Made by a program: the position numbers and the translations under genes. A stretch of DNA of 64,000 nt, from contig JAJFFD010000056.1 in the NCBI GenBank assembly GCA_021776805.1, positions 19,188 to 83,187 on the forward strand, written 5' to 3'. Positions 19,659-29,192 of the stretch are shown here, one piece after another (the first letter of the stretch is position 1; every line of letters begins with the position of its first letter). Source of the stretch: Planctomycetota bacterium (GTDB taxonomy: Bacteria; Planctomycetota; UBA1135; UBA2386). The notes under the pieces are model-generated. The model saw only the letters and a list, made by a program, of their open reading frames with translations. It had not been told where the DNA came from and did not search any database.

Positions 19659-20366
19659 CTAGGGCACCCAGAGCATGATCTTGTAGATCGGCAGGAGTGA
19701 GAGTAGGGAGCTGATCAACCACTCCCCCGCTTCCTCCCCCATCTCCAAGGCATCCTCTCTGGGAAGTTCCCGCACCAGGTGGAGCCAGTGCTCCCCCGGA
19801 GTGTAGCTGTCGAAGTACTCCCGCATCTCCTGAGGATTCGCGCTGCTCGCCCAGTAGATCTTTCGCCAATCGTGCATTCGTAAGCCAAAGCCAGCCGGCA
19901 AGGACTTGAGCAAGCTGCACCAATCAGCCATGCCCTCATCGCTAGCCACCTTCTTCTTGAGGTGCTCTCCATCCCACCAAGCTTGCGGATGGATACGCAG
20001 GGCAGCCTCTAGAACCTGATCATCCAAGCATGCTTCGAGCACTGTTTGGATGTAGTGTGTCTCCGCGTCCTTGCCCAAGGCCTCGCCAAAGAAACTGGCC
20101 AGCTTCTTGCGTTCCTTGTTCGAGCGACACAGGTAGGCCCTTTGTTCGCGCACTCGGAAGCTATTGAACGAATACGGATGATGCAGCCCAGCCTGAGCCG
20201 AGAGCTCGACCCCCTCGGACTTGGCCCGAACCTTGGCCTCATCGACGTAGCTCTTCAGTTTTCTACGCACTGAGAGGCGGAGGGCGTTGTACTCAGCATC
20301 CGCCTGCCGGTGCTTCTCGTAGGCAAGAAAGTCGCGTTCGAGGAAGGGTTCGAGGGCCTTGGGCAT
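19659..20366 (-). CDS. hypothetical cytosolic protein
   Basis: About 235 residues, no signal peptide. No family recognised. It has a charged helical N-terminus (ALRLSVRRKLKSYVDEA), several conserved-looking Trp residues (QAWWDGEHL, MHDWRKIYWASS, GEHWLHLV) and a hydrophobic C-terminal stretch (LISSLLSLLPIYKIMLWV) that could be a tail anchor. ATG 20366 was chosen over 20417 because the residues between look non-coding; a TATGGT box lies 8 bases upstream. Divergent from the barrel gene. Confidence 0.5.
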   Translation of the reverse strand: MPKALEPFLERDFLAYEKHRQADAEYNALRLSVRRKLKSYVDEAKVRAKSEGVELSAQAGLHHPYSFNSFRVREQRAYLCRSNKERKKLASFFGEALGKDAETHYIQTVLEACLDDQVLEAALRIHPQAWWDGEHLKKKVASDEGMADWCSLLKSLPAGFGLRMHDWRKIYWASSANPQEMREYFDSYTPGEHWLHLVRELPREDALEMGEEAGEWLISSLLSLLPIYKIMLWVP

Positions 20367-20433
20367 GGCAGGGAACCATAGCGTCAGGCTGCTGCGAATC
20401 GTATCCTCCAGCATCACCAGAAGGCGGTTCCCC

Positions 20434-21264
20434 GTGTTGCATCGATACTACTCAGTTCTTGCGCTTGCCTGTCTTCCTGCCTGCGAAGCGATGCCGGGCA
20501 TGGATAGTCCGCAGCTGCACTTTGCGCCGCAGGTCCTCCTCTACAGCTTGGAAGGCGACGCCAAGATGGAATCCGCCATTAGCAATCCGGTGGTCTCCAT
20601 GGACACGCGCGACTTTGGCGCTGATGACCGGGACAGCGACTACGGCGGGGTCATCACCTACGGCGACGGGTTTAGCGGTTTTGAAGCGGCCTACTTCAAC
20701 TACGACATGGACAGCTCGGATACGGGGCTTCTGGTTTCAGACTTCGGCGATGTCCCGGGCGGCTCCGAGGTGAACTCGAGCTTCAAAATGAATGAGTACC
20801 GCTTCGGATACACCGGGCAGGTTCTCGAGCACAGCTTCACGATTCGCGAAGATCAGGATGACCTCGTGGCTCGCCTGGGGCTGGGGGCTGCAATGGTCCA
20901 CCGCGACGGTCGCTTCAAGGTTGAGCGGGTCCTCCTGCAGGGCAACTCTGGCGACAGTGAGCGCATTCACTTCAAAGACGATGGCGCCCCCTATTTGAGC
21001 ACGCGAGGGGAAGTCGAATGGCTCGGAGCAACTCTCCGCGTGGACTACTCGATCAACCCTGACATCAACTTTGGCGGCGACTTCGATGGGACCATGCAGG
21101 ACCTCGAATTCACCCTCGAGTACAGCTTCCCTGACCAAGGCGTCAGCCTCTTCGCCGGCTGGCGTCGAACGGAGATCCCTGCCGAGGGCCGCGAGAATGG
21201 CTTGAAGTACGACACGGACTTCCGCCTGGAGGGCTACACCCTGGGCCTTTCAGCCAGTTTCTAG
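20434..21264 (+). CDS. outer-membrane beta-barrel-like protein
   Basis: A 276-residue protein. After a short hydrophobic N-terminus (LALACLPAC, a possible lipobox) the sequence alternates aromatic and polar residues in about ten strand-like segments and ends in YTLGLSASF; a C-terminal Phe at the end of an alternating strand is the outer-membrane assembly signal. GTG 20434 gives the signal peptide its normal position. Not a recognised porin family. An acidic, Asp-rich loop region lies at about 60-90. Convergent with the SirB1-like gene. Confidence 0.6.
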   Translation: MLHRYYSVLALACLPACEAMPGMDSPQLHFAPQVLLYSLEGDAKMESAISNPVVSMDTRDFGADDRDSDYGGVITYGDGFSGFEAAYFNYDMDSSDTGLLVSDFGDVPGGSEVNSSFKMNEYRFGYTGQVLEHSFTIREDQDDLVARLGLGAAMVHRDGRFKVERVLLQGNSGDSERIHFKDDGAPYLSTRGEVEWLGATLRVDYSINPDINFGGDFDGTMQDLEFTLEYSFPDQGVSLFAGWRRTEIPAEGRENGLKYDTDFRLEGYTLGLSASF

Positions 21265-22031
21265 GCGCCGCTCTCGCTGCTGCGCTTTTCCGGTCCCCGA
21301 TCCTGGTCACCCTCGACCCTGGGCTCAGACTTCAACCCTGCTTCCTTGGGATCCACCACTGAGCTTTCCGCGACGGCGATCGCAGCTGCAGCCTGTGCGC
21401 AGGCCTCTGCGTCCTCCAGGCGGCCAGAATTGGTCAGGGACTCGGCCAGACTGCTAGCGAGGTCCACCAGCCAACGCCGGTTATCGTAAAGGGGCACAGG
21501 ATTGCGCGCCGGCCCCTGAGGACTGGCAAGTTCTCGTGAACGCGCTACTGCTTCCTCCACCGAAACCAGCCTGCCGCCAGCAGCGGGGTCGACCAGCATG
21601 CTGCTCGATTCCACCTGAATGGAGACCAGTATTCGTCCAGCGAGTGAGACTCCCCAGCAGTGAAAGCCGAGGCGCTGCATCAGCAGCTTGTATGCCAAGG
21701 CGAGCACCAGAGGATGTCCGCGACCGCTGGCGAACACCTTGTCCAGAAGAAGACTTGGCAGGGAGCCTTCGACAACTCTAAGACCGAGTTCATCGAAGAG
21801 AATCGCATGAGCATGGGCGAGGAGCGCTTTGGGCCGATCGCTAACCAGGCGAGCTCTCACCTGCCCCTCCAGATCAGCAAGAGACCTGCCAACCGCGCCA
21901 CCAGGCAATATCTGATCGTAAAGTGCCAGGCTCGCGTCTTCGAAGGCCCCGGCCTGTGCAAGCCGCTTCGCAGCTGCCTCGAGTCGGGGACGAATCGCGG
22001 GCCGCATGCGGCTGAATGGTGAAGAGCTCAC
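21261..22031 (-). CDS. SirB1/transglutaminase-like domain protein
   Basis: A 256-residue cytosolic protein. FDELGL near 80 and LLDKVFASGRGHPLVLALAYKLL (given in part) followed by LGFHCWGVSL and GRILV match the SirB1 N-domain (transglutaminase-like), in which members typically regulate or accompany other functions; the active-site Cys position is Cys in FHCWG. The C-terminal 40 residues are charged and low complexity. Start is GTG 22031, with a TAGCAT box exactly 6 bases upstream and no ribosome site. It overlaps the barrel gene stop by 4 bases. Confidence 0.72.
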   Translation of the reverse strand: MSSSPFSRMRPAIRPRLEAAAKRLAQAGAFEDASLALYDQILPGGAVGRSLADLEGQVRARLVSDRPKALLAHAHAILFDELGLRVVEGSLPSLLLDKVFASGRGHPLVLALAYKLLMQRLGFHCWGVSLAGRILVSIQVESSSMLVDPAAGGRLVSVEEAVARSRELASPQGPARNPVPLYDNRRWLVDLASSLAESLTNSGRLEDAEACAQAAAAIAVAESSVVDPKEAGLKSEPRVEGDQDRGPEKRSSESGA

Positions 22032-22037
22032 TTCGGC

Positions 22038-22043
22038 ATGCTA
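22038..22043 (-). promoter_or_regulatory. candidate -10 box for leaderless SirB1-like gene
   Basis: Minus-strand TAGCAT, six bases, then GTG. The same box and spacing occur before the gene at 27508 and, with seven bases, before the one at 63131. Confidence 0.4.
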
Positions 22044-22187
22044 TCGAGAGAGGGCGAAACTTCTCCTGCAAAGTTTCTCGCCATCCAGATGCAAAGGAGT
22101 CAATTGTAGGGAATGCCCGCATGCGGCACACTGAGCAGGCCCCTCTGCAAGACCCTTTCGCATGATCGACTGAGACTGAGGATCCAC

Positions 22188-24323
22188 GTGCCCCAGCCCT
22201 CGCGACGCACCACGGCTATCTTTGTTGCAGCTCTAGTGCTCTTGGCCGCGTGGCTTTGGGTCGCCGGCAGGGAAACTCGCCTGTCCCCGGACGCAGTACC
22301 GAGTGGAGGTATTGCTGCTGATCTCGACCTGAAGGCCAAGCCGATTGCTGAGCAACTCGCCAGCTCAGCCGACCCAGCTCAGGCAGAACGCAAGGAACTC
22401 GCTCCCCTAGCCAGCAATCCGGCAGCACCGGCGAGCTTGCGCATCGAATTACGCTACTCCAACGGCGATGCAGGGGTCGATCTGCAAGTTGTGCTGAAGC
22501 CGCATGACATCGGCAGGCATGCAGTCTCCGCAAGGAGACTGCGTGGACAGAGCGATGCAGCTGGCCGGGCCGAGTTTGCGCAACTCACTGCGGGTAAGTA
22601 CCAACTGCAGGTCCTGCACCCCTCGCAGTTCGAGCACGACCTCTCTCTCGCCCCAGGGGAGGCAAGAACCCTGACGATCCAATTCGATGCCGGCATCTTG
22701 GTTCGGGGCCAGGTACTGGACCGCGAGAGTCGGGGAGTAGCCGGCGCCGCCATCTGGAGTCTAGTTGACGAGATGGGAACCTCCCCCATCGCCATGAGCG
22801 GTCCTGGGGGACAATTCCTGCTCCGGGATGTGCAGCCCTACTTCGGCATCGGTGCCACTTCTCAAATCCACTCCCCCAGTCCGCGGACATGGATTCAAGG
22901 CGATCCAGGGGATGAGGTCGAGATCAAACTGATCCTCCAGGGAGCATCCGGTACCGTCCGCGGCCGCGTCCTGTCCGCGGATTCCCAGGCAGTTGCGGGG
23001 GCTCTTGTCGTCTTTCCCAACCGACGCCTGCCATGGACCTTCTTGAACGGCGACCCTATGGAAAGCGTCACTCAAGTGCGCTGCCGAACGGACGCCGAAG
23101 GTAGATTCCTCGCCGAAGGTCTGCCGCCGTTCGAACTCACCGTGGAAGTCAGCGCGGAAGGACATGGCAGTATCGAGGACAAGGTCCTGGTGCAGGCTGG
23201 CCGCAGCTCAGAGATCACTCTCCGCCTGACCGACACCGCGCAAATCCATGGACGAGTGCTCGACGAGAATGGCCTGGGCCTGGCTGACATCCGCGTCAGC
23301 GCATCCTCCCGACTTGCAGGTGCTATGGGCGAATCCACGAGCGATGCGAATGGCGCCTATCGACTCGCGGACCTAACGCCAGGAACAATCAATCTTCAGT
23401 TCCTCGCCGCCGGCAAGAACTTGCATGAGGAACTGAGGGTTCTCGCAGGCGAAGATCGCCTCTTCGATCTGACCTTCGCCAGCGGCCTACAAGTCACCGG
23501 CCTGCTCGTAGATAAACTCGGCGCGCCACTGGATGAGTGGTCCATCGCCGCTGTCGCTTACAGGGGCGGTTCGGATTTCTCCGCGGCTGAAACTGACCAG
23601 AGAGGTGAGTTTCGGCTCGAACACATGCAGCCCGGGTGCACATACCGCCTGAACATCTCGGCCCCAGATAGTGGGTTTCCGCCCAATCTCCTTCTCGATG
23701 GCATCCGACCCGGTACCGAGCCACTGCGAATCGTGGTTCCGGACAATGCTCTACAGCGCGGCAGCATTCGCGGCAGAGTTCTCGATGCAAAGGGAAAGCC
23801 CATGCAGGGCTTCCACATGCGCGTGATGCACATGCAGAGCGAGTTTCCATGCAGCGTCGACCTGCGTGACGATGGGGAGTTCCTGGCTGAGGACCTGCCC
23901 GCTGGCAGATATTGGATCTTTATCGCTCTCGGTCCGCAGCTGCGCAATCTTCCCGATGTGGAACTGTCTCCCGGAGAAGATGTAGACCTCGGCACGATTC
24001 AAGCCGAGGAGCTGGGAAGCCTGAGCCTTCAGTTCTTGAATCCTCTGGGGCTGAGACCACAGGCTCTCGCCATCTTTGATCAGGACATGCGCTGGATCGG
24101 CTCGGTGGATCTGTTAGCGGGTGGGCTCACTGACTATCCGATGCTGCCTGGCTCCCACTTCATACAGGTCCAGGGAGAGGGTCTGAGTTCACGCGCTGCA
24201 CAGGTTGTCATTCGCCCTGGTGAACAGAAGGTCATGCAACTGCGCTTGGAATCTGGAGTGAAGACAGAACTCCAGTTCAGCTTCGCTGACCCGGAGCATG
24301 CGATGACCCGGAGCATGCGATGA
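22188..24323 (+). CDS. anchored carboxypeptidase-regulatory-like repeat protein, frameshifted near 3' end
   Basis: A 711-residue protein with one N-terminal membrane anchor (AIFVAALVLLAAWLWVAG) and five carboxypeptidase-regulatory-like beta-sandwich repeats, each opening with a VRGRVLD-type strand (for example IHGRVLDENGLGLA, SIRGRVLDAKGKPM). It is probably exported and held at the membrane; the repeats are non-catalytic binding modules. GTG 22188 follows GAGGA at 8 bases. A 17-bp tandem duplication at 24288-24321 shifts the frame and causes a stop after HAMTRSMR; without it the protein is 778 residues, the same length as the next gene's product. The original C-terminus continues at 24320. 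Confidence 0.85.
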   Translation: MPQPSRRTTAIFVAALVLLAAWLWVAGRETRLSPDAVPSGGIAADLDLKAKPIAEQLASSADPAQAERKELAPLASNPAAPASLRIELRYSNGDAGVDLQVVLKPHDIGRHAVSARRLRGQSDAAGRAEFAQLTAGKYQLQVLHPSQFEHDLSLAPGEARTLTIQFDAGILVRGQVLDRESRGVAGAAIWSLVDEMGTSPIAMSGPGGQFLLRDVQPYFGIGATSQIHSPSPRTWIQGDPGDEVEIKLILQGASGTVRGRVLSADSQAVAGALVVFPNRRLPWTFLNGDPMESVTQVRCRTDAEGRFLAEGLPPFELTVEVSAEGHGSIEDKVLVQAGRSSEITLRLTDTAQIHGRVLDENGLGLADIRVSASSRLAGAMGESTSDANGAYRLADLTPGTINLQFLAAGKNLHEELRVLAGEDRLFDLTFASGLQVTGLLVDKLGAPLDEWSIAAVAYRGGSDFSAAETDQRGEFRLEHMQPGCTYRLNISAPDSGFPPNLLLDGIRPGTEPLRIVVPDNALQRGSIRGRVLDAKGKPMQGFHMRVMHMQSEFPCSVDLRDDGEFLAEDLPAGRYWIFIALGPQLRNLPDVELSPGEDVDLGTIQAEELGSLSLQFLNPLGLRPQALAIFDQDMRWIGSVDLLAGGLTDYPMLPGSHFIQVQGEGLSSRAAQVVIRPGEQKVMQLRLESGVKTELQFSFADPEHAMTRSMR

Positions 24324-24327
24324 CCCG
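24288..24327 (+). repeat. 17-bp tandem duplication causing a frameshift
   Basis: GACCCGGAGCATGCGAT occurs at 24288-24304 and again, identical, at 24305-24321, followed by six bases (GACCCG) of a third copy. Each copy contains ATG and the second supplies a TGA/ATG overlap. Removing one copy joins ADPEHAM to TRLLYLKLND in frame. Confidence 0.95.
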
Positions 24328-24541
24328 CTTGCTCTACCTGAAGCTAAACGACGCAAGTGGGCGGCTGTTCTCCAGCGAACGGCTCGTGCACCGAGATGGA
24401 ATATTCAAGCTGGAGACCTTTCTTCCACCCGGGCTGTATTCGTTTCTGGGAAGATGCCTGACGGGCGCGAGTGCTGAAGGGAGTTTCGAGCTAGGAGCAA
24501 GCATGAGTGCCAAGCAGGTCTTTGAGTTCACACTGCATTAG
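24320..24541 (+). pseudogene. detached C-terminal fragment of the 22188 gene
   Basis: A 73-residue frame whose sequence (TRLLYLKLNDASGRLFSS, then FLPPGLYSF, ending FEFTLH) aligns in position and pattern with the C-terminus of the neighbouring paralogue (LSIFDASGSLFLQQ, LLGPYRFEA). Its ATG overlaps the premature TGA of the upstream part (ATGA), so re-initiation could produce it as a separate peptide. It is not expected to be functional alone. It ends 2 bases before the next gene. Confidence 0.85.
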
Positions 24542-24543
24542 CG

Positions 24544-26880
24544 ATGAGTAACCGACCACGGACACTCATTCTCCTGCTGGGAATTCTCCTCCTGCTGTCC
24601 ATGTGCGCCTGGCTATGGACCGCTGGTTCTGAGGCACTCTCCCAAGACCCGGGGTCCGTCGAAAACTCGAGTCGGCAATTCAACCAAGCGGTCGAGCTTG
24701 ACAGGGACGATGGAACCAGGCCCTCCGACTCCGAGGAGCAGAAAGCTAGACGGGATCTGGCCCAGAAGCAGCTGGCCGCCACTGCCAAGGCCAAGACCGG
24801 GAGCCTCCGCATCGAGCTCCAGTACAGCGACGGCAGTGCTGGCGCCGAGCTTACGGTTCTCCTCGCTCCGAAGGGAATTGAAGTGCTCTCCCCCTCCCCC
24901 GATCGACGGGAAGAACTCAGCAACGAGTCTGGGATCATTCTCCTCGAGGATCTTCAACCCCGCGCCTACCGGCTAGCCTTCAATCACCCTCAGCATCCCG
25001 AGCAAGAAGTCCGGATTCTCCCCGGCGAGGAATCCCTGCTGCAGGTGCAATTCAAAGCGGGGCTGGCCATCCGGGGCATCGTCGTGAATCGGCAGGATCG
25101 ACCGGTCCCCGGAGCGACAATCTGGACCAGCCTCTCGCAGGCAGTCCGACCAGTTGCGACCACCGATGCGGATGGGCGCTTCACCCTGCGCGACCTGCGA
25201 AGACACCTGAGCATTGGCGCCATGGCCTCGGGCTATGCACCATCGCCGGTTCACGCGCTGTCCGCCCTGCCCGGGACGGAACTTGAGTTACGACTCGTGC
25301 TGCAGGGCCCTGGCGGAATCGTTCAGGGCACGGTCTTGGATGCAGAAGGCAATCCGACGCCGCACGCAACGGTGACCTTTCCGAACCGCGATGTTCCCTG
25401 GACCTTCCTCGGCGACGATCAGAGTCACAGCCTGACCCCGCGAACAGCCTTCACCGACAAGGCCGGGCGTTTTCGCTGCGAAGGCCTTCCGCCACTGAGA
25501 ATCGCCGTGTTGGCCCAGGCGGCCGGCAAGGGGAGAGTCGAGGACAGGGTGCAAGTCATCGCGGGTGGAGTTGCGGAGATCGTACTACGCCTACCGGTCA
25601 CCGCCGCTCTGCGTGGCCGAGTCTTGGCGGCGGACGGAAGCCCCATCGCCGATGCATGGATCGGCGCCTCTACATCCAGGGAGAACTTCCAAATGACCGA
25701 GAGCAACGCCGAAGGCCAGTACCGTCTCAGCGGCTTGCTGCCCGGTGAGATCATTCTCAAAGTCATGGCCGGCGAGTTGAGTTCGGACTTCAGCCTGCAG
25801 ATCGCCGCCGGCGAGGACTTGGAACGGGATCTGCAATTTGAGAACCGGGCCCTCATCAGAGGACGCTTGGTCAGTGAATCCGGACCGGCCCTAGAAGATT
25901 GGATGGTCCGGGCAAGTGGAGAATCACGCAATCAAGCAAGCGTGATCACGGACGAGGAGGGCAGGTTCACTCTGGAGAATCTCAGTGAAGGCCAGGCCTA
26001 TCTATTGGAGGTGTTTGGCAAGAATGACCGATGGCACAGCGCTTTTGTCTTCGAGGATACCTTTCCAAGTAGCGAAGAGATTGAGCTACGAGTGCCCCTG
26101 GCTGCTCAAGCTACTGGATCGATCCAGGGTCGAATTCTGAATTGGCTAGGGGAGCCCATGGCCGCTGCGCAAGTCGGAGCTGCCCAAGCAAGCCAGCTCA
26201 TGTGGATTCCAGAAACTCTGGGACCCGATGGCCGCTTCCACTTCACCGATCTCCCGGTCGGAGAGTACTTGCTCGCGATCAAGGCAGGACCACAGTGGCA
26301 ATACATGGAGCCGATCATGCTGCAAGCAGATGAGCTCATGGACCTCGGCGACTTGCACCAGCCTCAGTCCGGGTCCTGCACCCTGATCCTGAAGGAAGCA
26401 CCGGAGTTGAGCTCCACACGAATCCTGATCCTCGACCATAAGCGACGGCTGATCGCTGTGGTCAAGCCCGAGGGCCCTGGACTCCTGCAGTACCCCATGC
26501 CGGCTGGCAGCTTTTTCATCCAGATCGACGGAGAGGGCTTCTCTTCCCGAGAGACTCCACTCGAGATTCGAGGAGGCGAAGACAGCCGGATCCAGGTGGA
26601 TGCCGCTGCGTCCAGGACAGCCCAACTCACCTTCGCTGCCAAAGACTCGTCAGTCCATGCGCTAGGGAAGCTTCAGCTGAGCATCTTCGATGCAAGCGGG
26701 AGCCTCTTCTTGCAACAGCAGATCGCTGCTACTGGCGGCAGGTATCTAAGCACCCGAAAGTACCTCCTCGGCCCCTATCGCTTCGAAGCTCGAGGTCCAA
26801 AGGGTCTAGCCGCCGACGGAGAATTCGCAGTCACTGCGGGAGAAGGCGAACTCGCCGGCCTGGCATTCGAGCTTCGCTAG
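24544..26880 (+). CDS. anchored carboxypeptidase-regulatory-like repeat protein (intact paralogue)
   Basis: A 778-residue paralogue of the preceding gene: N-terminal membrane anchor (TLILLLGILLLLSMCAWLW), a charged linker, then five carboxypeptidase-regulatory-like repeats (AIRGIVVNRQDRPVPGA, IVQGTVLDAEGNPTPHA, LRGRVLAADGSPIADA, IRGRLVSESGPALED, IQGRILNWLGEPMAAA) and a beta-rich C-terminal domain. The two copies share the order of repeats and many motifs (RIELQYSDGSAGAEL versus RIELRYSNGDAGVDL). A tandem gene duplication. Function unknown; likely periplasmic or surface binding. Confidence 0.85.
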   Translation: MSNRPRTLILLLGILLLLSMCAWLWTAGSEALSQDPGSVENSSRQFNQAVELDRDDGTRPSDSEEQKARRDLAQKQLAATAKAKTGSLRIELQYSDGSAGAELTVLLAPKGIEVLSPSPDRREELSNESGIILLEDLQPRAYRLAFNHPQHPEQEVRILPGEESLLQVQFKAGLAIRGIVVNRQDRPVPGATIWTSLSQAVRPVATTDADGRFTLRDLRRHLSIGAMASGYAPSPVHALSALPGTELELRLVLQGPGGIVQGTVLDAEGNPTPHATVTFPNRDVPWTFLGDDQSHSLTPRTAFTDKAGRFRCEGLPPLRIAVLAQAAGKGRVEDRVQVIAGGVAEIVLRLPVTAALRGRVLAADGSPIADAWIGASTSRENFQMTESNAEGQYRLSGLLPGEIILKVMAGELSSDFSLQIAAGEDLERDLQFENRALIRGRLVSESGPALEDWMVRASGESRNQASVITDEEGRFTLENLSEGQAYLLEVFGKNDRWHSAFVFEDTFPSSEEIELRVPLAAQATGSIQGRILNWLGEPMAAAQVGAAQASQLMWIPETLGPDGRFHFTDLPVGEYLLAIKAGPQWQYMEPIMLQADELMDLGDLHQPQSGSCTLILKEAPELSSTRILILDHKRRLIAVVKPEGPGLLQYPMPAGSFFIQIDGEGFSSRETPLEIRGGEDSRIQVDAAASRTAQLTFAAKDSSVHALGKLQLSIFDASGSLFLQQQIAATGGRYLSTRKYLLGPYRFEARGPKGLAADGEFAVTAGEGELAGLAFELR

Positions 26881-26887
26881 CTCAGCG

Positions 26888-27508
26888 CTAGTAATAGAAG
26901 CCGCGATAGTAGAAGCCGCCGCCCCAATAACCCCAGGGTCCAGAGTAGTAGGGGTAGGGTCCGTAGTAGCCATAGCTCCCGTAATCCCGGTACGCGCGAA
27001 TGAACTTCGCCGACTCACTGAACTCCCCTCCTCCGACTCGGCGCAATTGCCAGCGAAGGTCGAATGCGGAGATGTCTCGCGGAGACTCGATCGCCCCCGG
27101 CTGAAACCACAGATGAACTTCTATGCTTCTGCCTGGATCCACAGAGAGATCCCCCTCGTGCCGAGACACAGCGAAGGGCCCCGCTCGCTCCCCACCGGCT
27201 CCGCGAGTGAAGAGTTCGAACTCCTCGAGGACTAACTCCAGGGGATCACCTGAGTTGTTCTCAAGCTCCAGGCCGACTTCGAGCACGACCTTCTCCAAAT
27301 CTCCCTCTGTCTGCAGACTGGCTTTGTCTGCCCAGACTCGTAGCTCGCCAACCGCATCCAAGCGAAACTCCGCAGCAGGGATGCCGGTCGGCGAGAGACT
27401 CTTCGCATTCTCTCTTGGCAAGAAGTACGCGTCGCTGGCGCAGGCAGGCAGAATGGCCAGGGGAAGCAACATGCCAACCTTGGCCCGCCACTGGCGAATA
27501 GGGTTCAT
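26888..27508 (-). CDS. lipoprotein with Tyr/Gly-rich tail
   Basis: A 206-residue predicted lipoprotein; LLPLAILPAC gives the lipobox with Cys at about 23. The middle is beta-rich (VVLEVGLELENNSGDPLELVL) and resembles a soluble immunoglobulin-like domain; the final ~35 residues are almost only Tyr, Gly, Pro and Phe. Family not recognised. A TAGCAT box lies 6 bases before the ATG on the minus strand with no ribosome site. Convergent with the carboxypeptidase-regulatory-like gene. Confidence 0.6.
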   Translation of the reverse strand: MNPIRQWRAKVGMLLPLAILPACASDAYFLPRENAKSLSPTGIPAAEFRLDAVGELRVWADKASLQTEGDLEKVVLEVGLELENNSGDPLELVLEEFELFTRGAGGERAGPFAVSRHEGDLSVDPGRSIEVHLWFQPGAIESPRDISAFDLRWQLRRVGGGEFSESAKFIRAYRDYGSYGYYGPYPYYSGPWGYWGGGFYYRGFYY

Positions 27509-27514
27509 GGGAAC

Positions 27515-27520
27515 ATGCTA
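27515..27520 (-). promoter_or_regulatory. candidate -10 box for leaderless lipoprotein gene
   Basis: Minus-strand TAGCAT, six bases (GTTCCC), then ATG. Confidence 0.4.
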
Positions 27521-27615
27521 GCGAAGAGTCTCCATGCTCGCCTTTCCTCGGAAGCTCGGCAATTAGCAGAGCAGCCTTCGACAAGAGGATCCTTGCAGCG
27601 CAGAATCCCAGCGGC

Positions 27616-29052
27616 GTGAATATGGAACCTCAAGCCCAGCAAGATGCTGCGGAGAGCGGTCCAGAAACCGGGGGTTGGCTCAGAGCGATCCGCGATGCCC
27701 TTGCGGGTAAGCAGCTGGACTACACCCAGGGCAATCTGAGCCGCGCAATCGTCCTCCTGGCCATACCCATGATCTTGGAAATGGTCATGGAGTCGATCTT
27801 TGCCGTCGTCGACATCTACTTCGTCGGCCTCATCGGCAAAGAGGCAGTCTCGGCCGTCGGCCTGACGGAAGCGCTCCTGATTTTCGTCTATGCCATCGCA
27901 ATCGGACTGACCATGTCCACCACGGCAACGGTGGCCAGGAGGGTCGGCGAAAAGAACCTGGAGGCGGCCTCCCTGGCTGCCTCCCAGGCCATCGCTCTGG
28001 GCACCTTCATTGCCTTCCTCATCGGGATTCCCTGCGTCTTCCTCGCCGTCCCCTTGCTCGAATTCATGGGTGCCAGTGAGAGCGTGATCGAACTCGGCTC
28101 CGGCTACACGACCATCATGCTGGGCTCGAATGTGGTCATCATTCTGCTCTTTCTGAACAACGCGATCTTCCGTGGCGCCGGCGATCCAGCCATCGCCATG
28201 CGCAGCCTCTGGCTCGCCAACGGAATCAATATCGTCATGGATCCCTGCCTCATATTCGGGCTCTGGATCTTCCCCGAACTGGGCGTTACCGGGGCAGCGG
28301 TAGCTACAACCATCGGCAGGGGCTGTGGCGTTCTCTACCAATTCCACGCCCTGCGGAAGGCAGAGAGTCGGGTGAGGCTCGGCAAGGACGCCCTGCAATT
28401 CGATCCAAGGGTCATGTGGCGCCTCCTGCGAATCTCATTCGGCAGCATCGCTCAATTCCTCGTGGCAACTGCGAGCTGGTCCATGCTGGTGCGGATCATC
28501 GCGCCCTTTGGCGAGAGCGCGCTGGCCGGCTACACCATCGGCATCCGCATCACCATCTTCGCGATCCTCCCTGCGTGGGGACTCAGCAATGCGGCAGCCA
28601 CCCTGGTTGGACAGAATCTGGGCGCCGGGAAACCAGATCGGGCTGAGAAGTCTGTCTGGCTCACAGGCATCTACAACATGATCTTTCTCGGGATCGTGGC
28701 CGCCGTGTTCATCCTTCTCTCCGAGGATGTGCTGGGCATCTTCACTCCGGATCCAGAGGTCCAGCGGATCGGCAGTGAGTGCCTGCGAACCATCGGTTAC
28801 GGCTACATCTTCTATGCCTGGGGAATGGTCATGATTCAGTCCTTCAATGGCGCCGGCGACACCATGACGCCCACCTGGATCAACCTTGCGTGCTATTGGC
28901 TGTTCCAGATCCCCCTCGCCTGGTACCTCGCGACCGAGCTGGAATGGAGGGAAAGCGGGGTCTTCTGGGCAATCTGCATCTCAGAAGGCCTGTACTCGCT
29001 GGTCTGCATCTGCGTCTTTCGTCGCGGACGCTGGAAGCGCCGCGAAGTCTGA
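27616..29052 (+). CDS. MATE family efflux transporter
   Basis: A 478-residue transporter with twelve hydrophobic helices arranged as two repeats of six, from about residue 35. The first helix pair has IPMILEMVMESIFAVVDIYFVG, shown in part as MESIFAVVDIYF, which is typical of MATE proteins; GAGDP and its repeat NGAGDTMTPTWI are the equivalent loop motifs of the two halves. It exports drugs or metabolites using an ion gradient; substrate unknown. Start is GTG 27616 or ATG 27622. Stands alone, divergent from the lipoprotein gene. Confidence 0.92.
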   Translation: MNMEPQAQQDAAESGPETGGWLRAIRDALAGKQLDYTQGNLSRAIVLLAIPMILEMVMESIFAVVDIYFVGLIGKEAVSAVGLTEALLIFVYAIAIGLTMSTTATVARRVGEKNLEAASLAASQAIALGTFIAFLIGIPCVFLAVPLLEFMGASESVIELGSGYTTIMLGSNVVIILLFLNNAIFRGAGDPAIAMRSLWLANGINIVMDPCLIFGLWIFPELGVTGAAVATTIGRGCGVLYQFHALRKAESRVRLGKDALQFDPRVMWRLLRISFGSIAQFLVATASWSMLVRIIAPFGESALAGYTIGIRITIFAILPAWGLSNAAATLVGQNLGAGKPDRAEKSVWLTGIYNMIFLGIVAAVFILLSEDVLGIFTPDPEVQRIGSECLRTIGYGYIFYAWGMVMIQSFNGAGDTMTPTWINLACYWLFQIPLAWYLATELEWRESGVFWAICISEGLYSLVCICVFRRGRWKRREV

Positions 29053-29192
29053 GACCGGAGGACCCGAGCCTCCTCAGGCCCACCTCGGAGAATACAAAAT
29101 CAGCTCTCACCGTAGTCCCACCCGCCACCAAGCCTTGCTATGGGAGCTTCGTCGACACCCCTAAAGTGCTCCAGGGGGCTCCGCCTAATTCA

